The notes under the pieces were generated by a model. The model had not been told where the DNA came from and did not search any database. It worked only from the letters and a program-made list of their open reading frames with translations. From Legionellales bacterium UBA4722 (GTDB lineage Bacteria; Pseudomonadota; Gammaproteobacteria; DSM-16500): DNA of 13,285 nt. Position 1 is the stretch's first letter; each line of letters opens with the position of its first letter. The stretch covers positions 1 through 13,285 of the forward strand of contig DHJK01000094.1 in assembly GCA_002404295.1 (NCBI GenBank), in the 5' to 3' direction. This document shows, piece by piece, positions 6,056 through 13,229 of this stretch. Position numbers and translations under genes: made by a program.

Positions 6056-6806
6056 TATGATTAGCCATTAGGGTTTTGATTACTTGCGAGTGAATTTCAT
6101 CCCATTTATTACGAGTGCCATAGAATGCTTGGTATTGTTCCATTAGATATGCAACGACCTGTCCTTTGTAATCTTCAAAGGTGATTCCATTGCTGTTATG
6201 AATGGCGGTGGTAATTTCTGCATCTGAAAAAATGGATATGTTATTAAAAGAAGCCTGGTCTAGTAGCCACTTTAAATCGAATATATCTCTTGCTTGGGTT
6301 TCTGTTCTCCCGATAAGAGCTTTAATTTTTTGAATGACGGCTGTGTTGTGGGTGTAATGGTTGCAGATGATGGGGTATAGGCAGTGCTGCATTAGAAGTT
6401 CAGTATCGACGCCAGTGTAAGCAATGTCCTCGTCCATTTTGCGACGTGAGAATTCTATTTTTGTGGGGATTGGAAGAGTGGATTGCTTGATCCGTAACAG
6501 TAGTTTCCAGCGTTGTGTGGTATCAGTCTGCTTGGCTGGATTTGACTGAATGATCTCAATACCGTTGCTTTGCAGTATTTTTGAGAAGTTCACACTAGAT
6601 AGTATTTTACTTACTTTTTTTTCTAAGGTTGTTTTGGAGATGGTTGTTACGTCAAAGTCTATATCTTCAGAGTAGCGGATACTTTTGAAAAAGAAACGTA
6701 AGTTACACCCCTCTTTAAGGGCATATAATTTTTTATCCATCTGTTTTTCAAGCTGCTGCAAGAATAACAGATGGAATATTTCAATAGTAGATTGGGTGGT
6801 AGTCAT
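6042..6806 (-). CDS. AbiEii-family nucleotidyltransferase (second type IV TA toxin)
   Basis: This is a 254-aa nucleotidyltransferase of the AbiEii family. Motifs are EIFHLLFL (9-16), YALKEGCNLRFFFKSIRYSE (28-47) running into DIDFDV with D48/D50 as the metal pair, IPTKIEFSRR, and LIGRTETQARDIFDLKWLL near the C-terminus. The usual KGGCN loop reads KEGCN here, so one glycine of the nucleotide-binding turn is replaced; activity is uncertain. The start at 6806 is kept because family sequence begins by residue 9. No Shine-Dalgarno precedes it, however: a perfect 22-bp inverted repeat occupies that place. It is the first gene of a two-gene operon with the AbiEi-like gene. Confidence 0.85.
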   Translation of the reverse strand: MTTTQSTIEIFHLLFLQQLEKQMDKKLYALKEGCNLRFFFKSIRYSEDIDFDVTTISKTTLEKKVSKILSSVNFSKILQSNGIEIIQSNPAKQTDTTQRWKLLLRIKQSTLPIPTKIEFSRRKMDEDIAYTGVDTELLMQHCLYPIICNHYTHNTAVIQKIKALIGRTETQARDIFDLKWLLDQASFNNISIFSDAEITTAIHNSNGITFEDYKGQVVAYLMEQYQAFYGTRNKWDEIHSQVIKTLMANHNAPN

Positions 6807-6807
6807 T

Positions 6808-6859
6808 ATTCAATAATACCAATAGTTGCGACAGGATGCAACTATTGGTATTATTGAAT
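6808..6859. promoter_or_regulatory. Perfect 22-bp inverted repeat adjoining the toxin start codon
   Basis: Arms 6808-6829 and 6838-6859 are exact reverse complements around an 8-nt loop (6830-6837). The element ends one base before the ATG of the second nucleotidyltransferase gene. In DNA it could be the operator for the AbiEi-like protein, since AbiEi is known to bind long promoter inverted repeats. In RNA it would be a hairpin over the initiation site. No T-run makes it a terminator. Confidence 0.75.
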
Positions 6860-6886
6860 TGTTAAATATGACTATTATCGTTATCG

Positions 6887-6994
6887 GTGTTGGAAACATT
6901 AAAAGTTCCGCCTGGAAACAGGCTTGAACCTTTAAAAGGCGATCGTATTGGCCAGCACAGTATTCGCCTCAACGCACAATGGGTTGCCTTATGA
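6887..6994 (+). pseudogene. higB fragment (duplicate of the internal part of higB)
   Basis: Positions 6887-6982 match 2897-2992 of the intact higB at 94 of 96 bases, in the same orientation and exactly 3990 bp away. One difference is silent and one changes Leu to Pro in the segment after PPGNRLE. The frame then reads VAL and TGA (6992-6994). No start codon is in frame, so this is a dead fragment. The high identity means the copy is recent or kept similar by recombination. Confidence 0.9.
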
Positions 6995-7003
6995 AATAGT
7001 GAG

Positions 7004-8098
7004 TTAGTTGCGATGTGGTTTTTTAGGATATGCTTGAGGAGGGTGGCGCCTTATCTCTGCTTGTGCGTGAATATCTCTTAAAGTTTTAATCGTTTTTCTT
7101 TCAGCGTCAGGCTTGCCTTTACGCTCGTTTTCACCCGTTTTGAATGTTGCATACCCAGCGCCCAAGGCTAGCGTTGAAGCAGTGCCAGATTGTGCAAAGT
7201 AGGTCGATGCCTGACTTAAAGCGGCTGTAACACCATGTTGTGTTAAATAAGTTCCAATTTGGCTTGAGACGGCTGCGCCTCCAGTTATACATTGAGAGCC
7301 CAATGTAATCAAATAGCTCCCTGCCGAAAGTAGATGCCCGTAAACTGCTGTAGAGCTGATAGAGGTTGCTGCAGAACTACCTGCGGTGATTACTTTCGCA
7401 CCCACTGTTGTATGGGCTATGCCACCCGCTATCGAAGAAGCCGTTGAAGATGCATTCGCACCCACTGTTGTATGGGCTATGCCACCCGCTATCGAAGAAG
7501 CCGTTGAAGATGCAAGAGCCGCAGCGGCAGGTGCGGCTTTTGCAACGACGACGAGTGCAGCCCCTCCCACGAAAGCTATTATCGCAGCGCCGAGAATCAT
7601 TAAACAAATACCCATTACTTTATTTTGAGAGGTAGCCGTAAAACTTACATTGTCTTTGGGAGGAAAATTTTTAGCATGTTTTTCTATACGCTTTAAAAAT
7701 CGTTGTTGCAAGTCAGGGGTGTTCTCAGAAGTAAGGAGTAAAAGGAGATTGAGCGCCCTAGTAAAGCTCTTTATTTCATCTTCAGTATTAGTCCCACTTA
7801 TTGTGAGCCGCTCTGCTTCAGAAAATAAGTCTAGATAATGAGCCTCCGTCATGCTAATTATAGTCTTGCAATCATCACTTAGCTCAAAAGGGTTTGTAGG
7901 TGGAGCTAACTTGGATTCATTAGATGGAAATACCTTGCATAGTTTACCAAGCTGACTATGCATCTGCTCTTCAGCCGTCTTTCGGGAGCTTGCAGGTTTT
8001 TGTCTGGTTAGTAGCACCAATGGATTAGTTTCTATTGGATTAGTTTCTATTCTTTTGCTTGGATTAGCTTGTGGAGTATGATTATTTGAGTGCGCCAT
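7004..8098 (-). CDS. Hypothetical protein with hydrophobic centre and Ala/Ser/Gly repeats, 364 aa
   Basis: I do not recognise a family. The N-terminal ~150 residues are hydrophilic and mostly helical, beginning with a duplicated IETNP pentapeptide. Residues about 161-186 form one strong membrane segment (VMGICLMILGAAIIAFVGGAALVVV spans it). Then comes a long Ala/Ser/Thr/Gly region with two identical 20-residue units (196-235) and weakly hydrophobic stretches up to ~315. The C-terminus is basic (ERKGKPDAERK, HPPQAYPKKPHRN). There is no signal peptide. The start is the ATG at 8096-8098, with AAGGAG (8107-8112) 8 nt before it; a TTG at 8137 would put that site inside the gene. A membrane-inserting secreted protein is a guess from composition alone. 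Confidence 0.75.
   Translation of the reverse strand: MAHSNNHTPQANPSKRIETNPIETNPLVLLTRQKPASSRKTAEEQMHSQLGKLCKVFPSNESKLAPPTNPFELSDDCKTIISMTEAHYLDLFSEAERLTISGTNTEDEIKSFTRALNLLLLLTSENTPDLQQRFLKRIEKHAKNFPPKDNVSFTATSQNKVMGICLMILGAAIIAFVGGAALVVVAKAAPAAAALASSTASSIAGGIAHTTVGANASSTASSIAGGIAHTTVGAKVITAGSSAATSISSTAVYGHLLSAGSYLITLGSQCITGGAAVSSQIGTYLTQHGVTAALSQASTYFAQSGTASTLALGAGYATFKTGENERKGKPDAERKTIKTLRDIHAQAEIRRHPPQAYPKKPHRN
7395..7514. repeat. Two identical 60-bp tandem repeats
   Basis: 7395-7454 and 7455-7514 are identical, in frame, and encode the 20-residue unit ASSTASSIAGGIAHTTVGAN (last residue K after the second copy). Complete identity, third codon positions included, indicates a very recent duplication or a slippage-prone locus. 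Confidence 0.95.
8021..8050. repeat. Two identical 15-bp tandem repeats
   Basis: TGGATTAGTTTCTAT occurs twice head to tail, encoding IETNP twice near the N-terminus of the 364-aa protein. It is in frame, so copy changes would not break the gene. Confidence 0.9.
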
Positions 8099-8106
8099 AT
8101 TTATAT

Positions 8107-8112
8107 CTCCTT
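8107..8112 (-). promoter_or_regulatory. Shine-Dalgarno of the 364-aa gene
   Basis: AAGGAG on the minus strand, 8 nt before the ATG at 8098. It supports that start over the TTG 39 nt upstream. Confidence 0.75.
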
Positions 8113-8218
8113 CCAATAAGATGTAATTTGATGTCAATCATTCTGCAACACAAATAAGGATATGTCAGTTCTATATCACCAGTTTTTGTTAGATTCTGAC
8201 TATAGAAGAGAAGCTTTA

Positions 8219-8247
8219 ATTATACTCTAAGTTGAAATTCTGCGCAA
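8219..8247 (-). promoter_or_regulatory. Candidate promoter of the 364-aa gene
   Basis: A consensus TATAAT (8224-8219, minus strand) has TTGCGC (8247-8242) 17 nt upstream. The -10 is perfect and the -35 is weak. The start codon is about 120 nt downstream. It was judged by eye only. Confidence 0.35.
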
Positions 8248-8299
8248 ACAGTGGTTTTCAATGTAACTCCTATCCTGCTGATCCTACTAATTATCTACA

Positions 8300-8327
8300 T
8301 TGACTCACATCGAGATGCGTGTAGCAT
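8300..8327 (+). promoter_or_regulatory. Candidate promoter of the ruvC operon
   Basis: TTGACT (8300-8305), a 16-nt spacer and TAGCAT (8322-8327) fit a sigma-70 promoter 46 nt before the ruvC ATG. I saw no good LexA-box palindrome in the 8138-8373 gap, so SOS control is not indicated. Confidence 0.45.
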
Positions 8328-8373
8328 AGATATTTGAAAACTTAGTTATACCTCAATAGGAAAAACCACCTTC

Positions 8374-8916
8374 ATGATCATCATAGGGATAGATCCAGGC
8401 TCTCGTATCACCGGCTACGGTGTGATCCGCTTAGAAGGAAACCAAAATTTTCATATCGATAGTGGCTGTATCCGCATTACTGCCGATAACCCCGGTACCC
8501 GCCTGCAACAAATTTATACGGGTCTCAAAGCCATTATTCAACAACACCAACCTATAGAAGCTGCGATTGAGCAAATTTTTATGCATCAAAACCCAGGTTC
8601 GGCGCTTAAGCTGGGTCAAGCACGGGGCGCGGCCATTGTTGCGCTAGCGCTGCCTATTTCAGAATATTCCGCTCGCCAAGTGAAACAATCTGTTGTAGGT
8701 TATGGAGCAGCTAAGAAAGAGCAAGTACAGCATATGGTGCGGCAGCTCTTGAATCTCAAAGATAGCCTCCAAGCCGATGCGGCAGATGCGTTGGCGGTTG
8801 CCTTGTGTCATGCGCATACACGATTTAGTTTGCAAAAAATAGGCGGTGTTGCGACTACACGCAAAAAACGTAATAGTTGGCGGCATTATCAACCCAGCAG
8901 TCCTGAATCAGTGTAA
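8374..8916 (+). CDS. ruvC: RuvC Holliday-junction resolvase
   Basis: RuvC is a dimeric endonuclease that cuts Holliday junctions symmetrically to finish recombinational repair, working with RuvAB. At 180 aa it matches the family length. The RNase H-like fold carries all four metal-binding acidic residues: D7 in GIDPGS, E66 in AIEQIF, and D135/D138 in QADAADALA. SALKLGQARG and ARQVKQSVVG are also conserved. The C-terminal ~30 residues are basic and variable. AGGAAAA about 14 nt upstream is a weak binding site. It is the first gene of the ruv cluster. The gene for YebC, a frequent upstream neighbour in gammaproteobacteria, is absent and replaced by a divergent unknown gene. Confidence 0.97.
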   Translation: MIIIGIDPGSRITGYGVIRLEGNQNFHIDSGCIRITADNPGTRLQQIYTGLKAIIQQHQPIEAAIEQIFMHQNPGSALKLGQARGAAIVALALPISEYSARQVKQSVVGYGAAKKEQVQHMVRQLLNLKDSLQADAADALAVALCHAHTRFSLQKIGGVATTRKKRNSWRHYQPSSPESV

Positions 8917-8928
8917 AAGGATATATCG

Positions 8929-9435
8929 ATGAAAAAGTGCCTTGCCTTGTTAATTTATTTTACTTTGAATAGTATTGCGAATGCATTTCCATTGCCCACT
9001 ATTCCAACACCGACGGATGCAAATTCTTCAAAAGGAATTATTTTTAATAAAAGCGCAGCTGAAGCGAGTATTACCTATGGCATTTGCGAGTTTACGCCAG
9101 CAGATATGCAGCATAGGGCAGTTGTTTGTCCACCGCCCTTTTCTAGCGAAACTATAGCAACAGGCCAACATCTAACTATTTTAATTCCAAAAGATCTTCT
9201 AGATGCAGAAGGAAAGCTAATCACGCACTACACGGCTATGATTACCGAAATAACAAGTAACGGAGTCACATGGCAGCCTTCTGATAGATCTTGTGGTATG
9301 GATATCTCAAAGCATTTGAATTCAATAATGTTCAGTTTAAAGCAATCGGCTAATAGTTGTGTATCTGGCACAGTTGTTTGTAAGGATGAACAATGCCAGT
9401 TATTCGATTTTCAGCCCTATGTTACAAACCCTTAA
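8929..9435 (+). CDS. Secreted cysteine-containing protein of unknown function, within the ruv operon
   Basis: This is a 168-aa protein with a clear signal peptide: MKKC, a hydrophobic stretch ALLIYFTLNSI, then ANA before residue 20, giving likely signal peptidase I cleavage after A19. The mature part is about 149 aa with six cysteines (53, 67, 122, 144, 151, 156), enough for three disulfides, so it is probably periplasmic or exported. A Pro/Thr-rich linker (21-30) precedes a beta-rich domain. I recognise no family. The ATG has AAGG 8 nt upstream; the gene begins 12 nt after ruvC and ends 30 nt before ruvA, so it is cotranscribed. An envelope protein inside a DNA-repair operon has no obvious mechanistic link and probably reflects insertion. 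Confidence 0.85.
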   Translation: MKKCLALLIYFTLNSIANAFPLPTIPTPTDANSSKGIIFNKSAAEASITYGICEFTPADMQHRAVVCPPPFSSETIATGQHLTILIPKDLLDAEGKLITHYTAMITEITSNGVTWQPSDRSCGMDISKHLNSIMFSLKQSANSCVSGTVVCKDEQCQLFDFQPYVTNP

Positions 9436-9465
9436 AACAATAAGCAGAGCAATAAAGGATATCTT

Positions 9466-10077
9466 ATGATTGGCCAACTTCGCGGCATTATCTTAGAAAA
9501 ACAACCCCCTCAATTATTGCTTGATGTGCATGGCGTGGCGTATGAAATTGATGCACCTATGAATACTTTTTATCGATTACCCGATATAGGCCAAGAAGTT
9601 GTACTTTTTACCCATCTGGTGATACGTGAAGATGCGCATCATCTATATGGTTTTTATGCGCGTGAAGAACGTTCATTATTTCGTACGTTGATTAAAGTAA
9701 ATGGCGTTGGACCTCGATTAGGTCTGACTATTTTATCTAGCATTGAGCCTGGTGAGTTTGTGCGTTGCATTGTCAATAACGACACTGCCAATTTAGTACG
9801 TTTACCCGGCATTGGTAAAAAAACGGCAGAGCGTTTGATTATCGAAATGCGAGATACCTTATCAGATTGGCAATCGAGTGTGCCGACGGGATCAGAGCTC
9901 AATCAAGCAGTCAAACAATCAGGTGCAACAAATCGTAACATTCAAGACGCTATTTCTGCGTTGATCGCATTAGGATACAAGCCGGCAGAAGCGAGCCGCG
10001 CCGTATCTAAAATAGAAGATACCACTTTAAGTAGCGAAGAAATCATTCGTCAGGCATTAAGGGAGATGGTGGTATGA
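9466..10077 (+). CDS. ruvA: RuvA Holliday-junction binding protein
   Basis: RuvA tetramers bind the four-way junction and load the RuvB motors. It is 203 aa, equal to the E. coli protein. Domain I is an OB fold (1-64) with the acidic pin E55-D56 in VIREDAHHLYGF. Domain II has two helix-hairpin-helix motifs, VNGVGPRLGLTIL (78-90) and LPGIGKKTAERLIIEM (113-128). A linker follows, then domain III (about 156-203) that contacts RuvB, including DAISALIALGYKPAEA. AAGG lies 7 nt before the ATG. The stop overlaps the ruvB start by 4 nt (ATGA), so the two are translationally coupled. Confidence 0.97.
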   Translation: MIGQLRGIILEKQPPQLLLDVHGVAYEIDAPMNTFYRLPDIGQEVVLFTHLVIREDAHHLYGFYAREERSLFRTLIKVNGVGPRLGLTILSSIEPGEFVRCIVNNDTANLVRLPGIGKKTAERLIIEMRDTLSDWQSSVPTGSELNQAVKQSGATNRNIQDAISALIALGYKPAEASRAVSKIEDTTLSSEEIIRQALREMVV

Positions 10078-11126
10078 GCGATGAGCTAGAGCGCATTATT
10101 TCGCCTCAGATGATTGGTGAAACAGAAGTGGTAGACCGTGCCATTCGACCTAAAAATTTGCAAGATTACATTGGACAAGCTGCAGTACGTGAACAAATGG
10201 GTATCGCGATTCAAGCCGCAAAAGCACGCAACGAAGCACTGGATCATGTATTAATTTTTGGTCCGCCAGGTTTAGGTAAAACAACATTAGCGAATATTAT
10301 TGCCAATGAATTAGGCGTAGGGATACGTCAAACATCAGGCCCTGTGTTAGAGCGAGCAGGTGATGTCGCAGCACTATTAACAAACTTACAAGCACATGAA
10401 GTATTATTTATAGATGAAATTCATCGTTTGAGCCCTGTGGTTGAAGAAGTGCTTTATCCTGCGATGGAAGATTATCAATTAGATATTATGATTGGAGAAG
10501 GGCCCGCCGCACGTTCAATTAAATTAAATTTACCGCCTTTTACATTGATTGGTGCAACCACTCGCGCAGGTTTATTAACATCTCCGTTGCGTGACCGTTT
10601 TGGTATTGTGCAACGCTTAGAGTTTTATCAAGTCGCGGAACTCTCGCAAATTGTTCAGCGTTCAGCAACTATTTTGGGTATTCAAATTGATCCTGCGGGT
10701 GCCGCAGAAATTGCAAAACGTTCCCGCGGCACACCGCGTATTGCGAATCGTTTATTAAGACGAGTGCGCGATTATGCAGAAGTGAAAGGAAATGGACGAG
10801 TTGCCCGTGACATCGTGCAACGTGCGCTGGATATGCTCGATGTAGATGATCAAGGTTTTGATATGATGGACAGAAAATTATTATTAGCGTTGATTGATAA
10901 ATTTAGCGGCGGCCCTGTTGGTGTCGATAGTTTAGCAGCGGCAATTAGTGAGGAACGTGGCACTATTGAAGATGTGATTGAACCTTTTCTTATTCAACAA
11001 GGGTTTATCATGCGCACACCGCGTGGCCGTATTGCAACAAAACATGCTTATTTGCATTTTGGTATGAAGGCACCTGAAAGAATGGAAGTGCAGAAGAGTT
11101 TGAGTCTTTTGGATGAGGTTGAATAA
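10074..11126 (+). CDS. ruvB: RuvB branch-migration ATPase
   Basis: RuvB is the AAA+ hexameric motor that drives branch migration with RuvA. It is 350 aa, normal length. The order is an N-terminal RPKNLQDYIGQ box, Walker A GPPGLGKTT (63-71, K69), Walker B LFIDEIHRL (111-119), sensor 1 GATTRAG (160-166) and the arginine finger in SPLRDRFG (R173). Sensor 2 GTPRIANRLLRR (219-230) and a C-terminal winged helix with PRGRIATKHAYLHFG complete it. All catalytic residues are present. The start overlaps the end of ruvA, with GGGAGATGGTGGT just before the ATG. It ends 56 nt from a convergent gene, with no obvious terminator between them. Confidence 0.98.
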   Translation: MSDELERIISPQMIGETEVVDRAIRPKNLQDYIGQAAVREQMGIAIQAAKARNEALDHVLIFGPPGLGKTTLANIIANELGVGIRQTSGPVLERAGDVAALLTNLQAHEVLFIDEIHRLSPVVEEVLYPAMEDYQLDIMIGEGPAARSIKLNLPPFTLIGATTRAGLLTSPLRDRFGIVQRLEFYQVAELSQIVQRSATILGIQIDPAGAAEIAKRSRGTPRIANRLLRRVRDYAEVKGNGRVARDIVQRALDMLDVDDQGFDMMDRKLLLALIDKFSGGPVGVDSLAAAISEERGTIEDVIEPFLIQQGFIMRTPRGRIATKHAYLHFGMKAPERMEVQKSLSLLDEVE

Positions 11127-11182
11127 TGCTTTTCAGTGGAGAATGATAAATACTCTTGATAAATCATCGCTTCTTGGGCTGG

Positions 11183-13054
11183 TCAATTTCGATTAAGTGT
11201 CTTTGAGGCTGAGGTAGAGGCCCCTGTCTTTTGTCTTTCTTTTGGCGAGAAAATGCTAATTGATTGTTTTGGTGGTAGGACTGCTTGACCTAATTTTGCC
11301 GGTGTTGTTGCTTTATGGTCTGATTTTATTGGTGTTGCTGCTACTTTATAATCTGATTTCGCCGGTGTTGTTGCTGCTTTATGATCTGATTTTGTTGGTG
11401 TTGCTGCTACTTTATGATCTGATTTCGCCGGTGTTGTTGCTGCTTTATGATCTGATTTTGTCGGTGTTGCTGCTACTTTACGATCTGATTCTGCCGATGT
11501 TGCTGCTTTAGATTCTACTTTATGATCCTCTTTTTGTGGTGTGGTGCTTGTTGCATGCTCTACTTTTTCCAATGCTGCCGCCGCACTAAGATTTTCTTTA
11601 TGATCTAATTTTTTTAGTAGTCCTGATGCTTTAAAATCTACGCGAACTGGTTCTTGTGATGCTGCTATAGGTATAGATGGGATATCTAATGGAGTTGGAG
11701 TTACTGTTATCTTAGGACGATTACCAAAGGTGTCTAATTCGATTGCATCGTCTGGTTTTTCCTCTGCTTGCTCCGTATTTTTTGAAGGTCTAAAATAGTT
11801 TTTGAGCCGTATAGCATAAGGCTTAGCAGCCACATAAACATTTCGAACAGTCACCGCACCAAATAGCGTTAAACCCGCTAAACTCATAAAAGGACCCGCA
11901 ACCGGAATAGGCGCACAAGCAATTAAAATCATTGCCACTGTATTAACAAAGCCCCATCTTGCTGCGCTTGCTGTTTGTTTTACTTTTTGTTGGTAAGCTA
12001 TTTTTTCCTCTTGGTATGCGGAGCAATCTTTGATGGCTTGATCACTATCTTTGTACGCGGCTTCAAATTTCTTCTGCCCCTGTCGGGCTCTCCACCAGCC
12101 GCCGAGTCCATCATCAAGCCAGTCAACTGCCGTCGCTGCAGCAACCAATATAAAACCAAAAGGTGTAGTAAGAATGCCAGCAAATGCTAAAATGCTGATA
12201 AAATTAAGTGTGAACGCTACAAATTTGAATACAGTGCTTTGACGCAATAATTTGATGTCTTCGTTTAATCTTTCTCTGGCAAGTTCACTGCTTGCTTTAT
12301 TAGCTTCATTTTTTGCAATATAGAGTTGTAGAAGTCGTGCTCCAAGAGTGAATAACTTAATGATAGTCGTAAATGTAGCGCTGATTGGATAGAAAATAGC
12401 ACCAGCCGCTTTGGTAGCCTCTTGCAATGTTTCTATCCAGGCTAGCCAGAATGTAAATATCCCTTTTGCGCCTGCTGATGTATAGCCCAGGTATGTTGAT
12501 AAAGTTTTTCCATATTCTAATTTAGCGATAATTTGAGTATTTTTCTTGAGCGCTTCAAATTGTGCCAATAAATCAGGTACAATTTGATTAAGATTTTCAG
12601 TGTTTTCATTTAAATCATTAATGCGATCTATCACCGTAGCTTCTGTAGAAATATTTAATGCAGACACCCCAAGAATAGTGGATTTAAATTCTTTCGCCGT
12701 TCTTTTAAATTTATTTTTAGCGCTTCTTAGTTTTACTTTTTGTCTAGTTAATTTGTCTATTAAAGATTTTTTATTGGATGGGGAGGCCAGTAAAGTAGAT
12801 CCTTCTGTCACTAATGCTTCTTCTTCTGCTTCTTGCAAAGCTTGCCATTGGTTTTGTATGGCATCCATGATGGGTTCAATTTGAGCTATGAGCTCTTTCT
12901 TTTTAGTAAGATTGGGATCAAGAATAGCAGCTCCGCTTCTTTCTGCTTTTTCTAATTCCGCTAGTAATCTTTTTGATTCAACCATCAAGAATGTAATATC
13001 CGCAGAATCTAGCAAGGATAAGTCGGCTGCTAACGAGTTTCGCGCTTCACTCAT
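11183..13054 (-). CDS. Large coiled-coil/membrane protein with C-terminal 11-residue repeats, 623 aa
   Basis: I recognise no family. Residues 1-190 are charged and helical with coiled-coil-like segments (ESKRLLAELEKAE, RQKVKLRSAKNKF). Hydrophobic segments follow at about 195-246, 279-311 (NFISILAFAGILTTPFGFIL) and 365-410 (VNTVAMILIACAPIPVAGPF), enough for two to four membrane spans or hairpins. From ~480 the tail is Pro/Thr/Lys/Ala-rich. It holds degenerate DHK units, then six clean 11-residue repeats (522-586; consensus KSDHKVAATPT alternating with KSDHKAATTPA), and ends in a Ser/Thr/basic segment. The start at 13052-13054 is set by GGAGG (13063-13067) 8 nt upstream; earlier in-frame ATGs would overlap that site. 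There is no signal peptide. The tail may be an extended surface or a secretion signal, which is inference. Confidence 0.8.
   Translation of the reverse strand: MSEARNSLAADLSLLDSADITFLMVESKRLLAELEKAERSGAAILDPNLTKKKELIAQIEPIMDAIQNQWQALQEAEEEALVTEGSTLLASPSNKKSLIDKLTRQKVKLRSAKNKFKRTAKEFKSTILGVSALNISTEATVIDRINDLNENTENLNQIVPDLLAQFEALKKNTQIIAKLEYGKTLSTYLGYTSAGAKGIFTFWLAWIETLQEATKAAGAIFYPISATFTTIIKLFTLGARLLQLYIAKNEANKASSELARERLNEDIKLLRQSTVFKFVAFTLNFISILAFAGILTTPFGFILVAAATAVDWLDDGLGGWWRARQGQKKFEAAYKDSDQAIKDCSAYQEEKIAYQQKVKQTASAARWGFVNTVAMILIACAPIPVAGPFMSLAGLTLFGAVTVRNVYVAAKPYAIRLKNYFRPSKNTEQAEEKPDDAIELDTFGNRPKITVTPTPLDIPSIPIAASQEPVRVDFKASGLLKKLDHKENLSAAAALEKVEHATSTTPQKEDHKVESKAATSAESDRKVAATPTKSDHKAATTPAKSDHKVAATPTKSDHKAATTPAKSDYKVAATPIKSDHKATTPAKLGQAVLPPKQSISIFSPKERQKTGASTSASKTLNRN
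11297..11491. repeat. 33-bp tandem repeats with 66-bp higher-order unit
   Basis: Six units encode the 11-residue repeats of the 623-aa protein (the last unit is 10 residues). Alternate units are most alike: 11343-11408 and 11409-11474 match at 64 of 66 bases. This shows growth by duplication of a two-unit block. Every unit keeps the frame. Confidence 0.92.
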
Positions 13055-13062
13055 ATTCATTT

Positions 13063-13067
13063 CCTCC
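13063..13067 (-). promoter_or_regulatory. Shine-Dalgarno of the 623-aa gene
   Basis: GGAGG on the minus strand, exactly 8 nt before the ATG at 13054, the same spacing as at the other two large unknown genes. Confidence 0.75.
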
Positions 13068-13229
13068 ATGCAAACTGAAGTCATAATTATTTAATTATTC
13101 GTTTGTCTAATAACAAGTATAGTGTAGATTTTTTAAATATGTTTTTTGTTATTATTCATTGAGTTAAAATAAATGTCACTGAACTCGTAACTATTCAGCA
13201 TGCTTTTATCGTGAGCGTGCCTCAATCTT

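Noticed and set aside
7386..7635. Plus-strand frames across the 60-bp tandem repeat.
   Set aside because: They are antisense shadows of the 364-aa gene, kept open by its Ala/Ser/Gly codon pattern.
8138..8373. LexA box for SOS control of ruvC.
   Set aside because: No CTG-N10-CAG palindrome of adequate match was seen in the intergenic region.
11260..11511. Plus-strand open frame of Leu/Tyr-rich repeats looking like a membrane peptide.
   Set aside because: It is the reverse complement of the in-frame 33-bp repeats of the 623-aa gene and has no start signal.
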